In this document: piece by piece, positions 4,655 to 5,869 of the stretch
Numbering within the stretch: the first letter of the stretch is position 1
Layout of the letters: every line of letters starts with the position of its first letter
Assembly: GCF_934643405.1 (NCBI RefSeq)
Contig: NZ_CAKUCL010000349.1
Span: 1-5,869, forward strand
From: an uncultured Actinoplanes sp.
Lineage (GTDB): Bacteria > Actinomycetota > Actinomycetes > Mycobacteriales > Micromonosporaceae
DNA length: 5,869 nucleotides
Direction of reading: 5' to 3'
Position numbers and translations under genes: made by a program
Notes under the pieces: generated by a model
Database searches by the model: none
Seen by the model: the letters and a program-made list of their open reading frames with translations, nothing else
Told to the model about the DNA's origin: nothing

Positions 4655-5869
4655 TCATGACGGCGGCGCCGGCGGGTCGCCCAGGGCGTCGTGCAGCTGG
4701 GACCGATTGCTCACGCCGAGCTTGGGATAGATCCGGTAGAGGTGGGCGCCCACCGTGCGGTGGGACAGCCCGAGGTCGTCGCCGATCTGGCGGTTGCTCA
4801 GGCCGGCCGCGGCGAGCCGGGCGATCTGCAGCTCCTGAGGGGTCAGCCGGACGCCGGCGGCGGGGCGGGCACGACCCGGGCGGCGGGCCGGCGTTCCGGC
4901 GGCGCGCAGTTCCTCGGCGGTCAGGGCGGCCCACGGGCGCGCGCCGGCGTCGTCGAACGCGCGCAACGCCTGGGTGAGCGGTTCGCGCGCCGCCTTGATC
5001 CGGCCGCCGAGCCGCAGCAGACGGCCCAGCACGAGCCGGCTTCGCGCCGCCTCGAGCGGGACCAGCTCGTCGGCCGCGGCGGTCAGCGAAGCCTGCAGGA
5101 CGGCCACGCCCTGCTCCGGCGGCAGAACCAGAGCCCTTGCCCGGCCGGTCAGCACCTCCGGCGGCCCCTGCTCCTCGACGGCCTGCGGCTCCCCGCCGGC
5201 GGCGGCTGCCTCCGCGCGGTCGGCGACGGACCATCCCCGTACGGTCGGGTGGCCGATCGCCTGCAAGAGAGGCAACGCCTCGTCGTGGCGTCCCTCGGCC
5301 AGCAACCGCCGTCCCCGCGCCCAGCCGGCCAGCGCGCCGGGTAGCCCGCCCGGCGTCACGCCGGCCTCCGGCGCGTCGCCCGTCCAGGCCCGCACCTGCT
5401 CCAGCACGGCCGCCGCCCACCGCGCCGCGCCCGGCAGGCCCATGGCCATCGCGAGCCCGCGGCTGCGGGTGGCGTCCGCTGTCGCCTCGCTCAGCCGTCC
5501 ACGCAGCAGGGCGTTCGTCGCGCGGCCGGCCAGGGCCAGCGCCTCGTCCGCCGGCGAGCCGGCCGTCGCGCCGAACGCCCCGGCCGCGGCCTGCCAGCGC
5601 GACCGCGCCGACTCCAGGTCGAAGACCGACTCGGCCGCCGCCGCGGCATCCAGCAGGGCAAGGCCGGGGCCGGTCGCGGCGGTGCCGGGCCGGGTGGGCA
5701 TGCCGAGCAGCCAATCCCGCAGCGGACCGCCGGCCCCGGAGCCGGCCGGCGCGTCCGTCAGCACCGCCAGCAGCGTCTGCGTCCCGGCCAGCTCGGCCGA
5801 CGGGAACGGCGCCGCCTCGCGGGCCAGGGAGAGGGCGAGCTCGGCGCGCCCGTCGCGGCGGGCGGCCTC
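4655..5869 (-). CDS. LuxR-family transcriptional regulator, C-terminal 404 residues (5' end outside window)
   Basis: The frame ends at TGA (4657-4655) and stays open to the window edge, so the start is missing. A GTG at 5764 is in frame, but coding character continues upstream of it (ELALSLAREAAPFPSAELAG), so it is not taken as the start. Residues 340-393 of the visible part are a LuxR/GerE-type helix-turn-helix: LTPQELQIARLAAAGLSN, then RQIGDDLGLSHRTVGAHLYR, and KLGVSNRSQL. About 330 residues before it are Ala/Leu/Arg-rich helices with TPR-like spacing (e.g. ALALAGRATNALLRGRLSEA and WARGRRLLAEGRHDEALPLL). This suits the large LAL-type regulators, which carry an N-terminal AAA/NTPase domain, a helical-repeat middle and a C-terminal HTH. 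The ATPase part would be off the window, so LAL membership is inferred. Its targets are unknown; the 228 bp downstream hold a small plus-strand gene before the TMEM175 gene. Confidence 0.88.
   Translation of the reverse strand, partial: EAARRDGRAELALSLAREAAPFPSAELAGTQTLLAVLTDAPAGSGAGGPLRDWLLGMPTRPGTAATGPGLALLDAAAAAESVFDLESARSRWQAAAGAFGATAGSPADEALALAGRATNALLRGRLSEATADATRSRGLAMAMGLPGAARWAAAVLEQVRAWTGDAPEAGVTPGGLPGALAGWARGRRLLAEGRHDEALPLLQAIGHPTVRGWSVADRAEAAAAGGEPQAVEEQGPPEVLTGRARALVLPPEQGVAVLQASLTAAADELVPLEAARSRLVLGRLLRLGGRIKAAREPLTQALRAFDDAGARPWAALTAEELRAAGTPARRPGRARPAAGVRLTPQELQIARLAAAGLSNRQIGDDLGLSHRTVGAHLYRIYPKLGVSNRSQLHDALGDPPAPPS

Noticed and set aside
4491..5714. Minus-strand 407-codon open frame overlapping the LuxR gene
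   Set aside because: It is Arg/Gly/Ala-rich low-complexity sequence in another frame. The frame ending at 4655 carries the clear LuxR helix-turn-helix.

Overview
The window is very GC-rich, and every convincing gene has a strong G/C preference at the third codon position. Gene content points to a high-GC actinobacterium, plausibly Micromonosporaceae (Actinoplanes-like): EspC/WXG type VII secretion proteins, a proline-rich single-pass DUF4352-type protein, a bacterial TMEM175-type channel and a large LuxR regulator. The genus is inference only. No rRNA, tRNA, CRISPR array, insertion sequence or integrase was seen.

Layout. Bases 1-126 are the 3' end of a plus-strand membrane-protein gene. A 433-bp gene-free stretch follows (127-559), containing a perfect 10-bp inverted repeat and a pair of 24-bp-spaced direct repeats. 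A plus-strand gene (560-1234) encodes a Pro-rich/TM/DUF4352-like surface protein. It converges on a minus-strand block across a 94-bp spacer with GC-rich hairpins. The minus-strand block, read from right to left, is: a 3-TM small membrane protein (3680-3366), an EspC-like type VII substrate (3369-3037), a WXG-motif protein with a hydrophobic glycine-rich C-terminus (3024-2305), a 113-aa protein of unknown function (2304-1963) and a membrane-anchored SRPBCC protein (1958-1329). Junctions are an ATGA overlap, 12 bp, 0 bp and 4 bp, so this is almost certainly one operon. Upstream on the same strand lie a TMEM175-family channel gene (4425-3778), which looks leaderless, and a partial LuxR-family regulator (5869-4655). 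Between these two, on the plus strand, is a probable 50-codon small membrane protein gene broken by one apparent base deletion.

Working together. The five-gene operon looks like an orphan type VII secretion cargo cassette. It has two helical-hairpin proteins, one carrying a YxxxD-type export signal, plus a membrane protein and two accessory proteins. No secretion machinery (EccB/C/D/E, MycP) is encoded in the window, so export would depend on a system elsewhere. The hydrophobic tail of the 239-aa protein beside a 3-TM neighbour suggests a membrane-active effector with a protective or anchoring partner. That is a hypothesis only. The regulator, channel and DUF4352-like genes show no obvious functional link to it.
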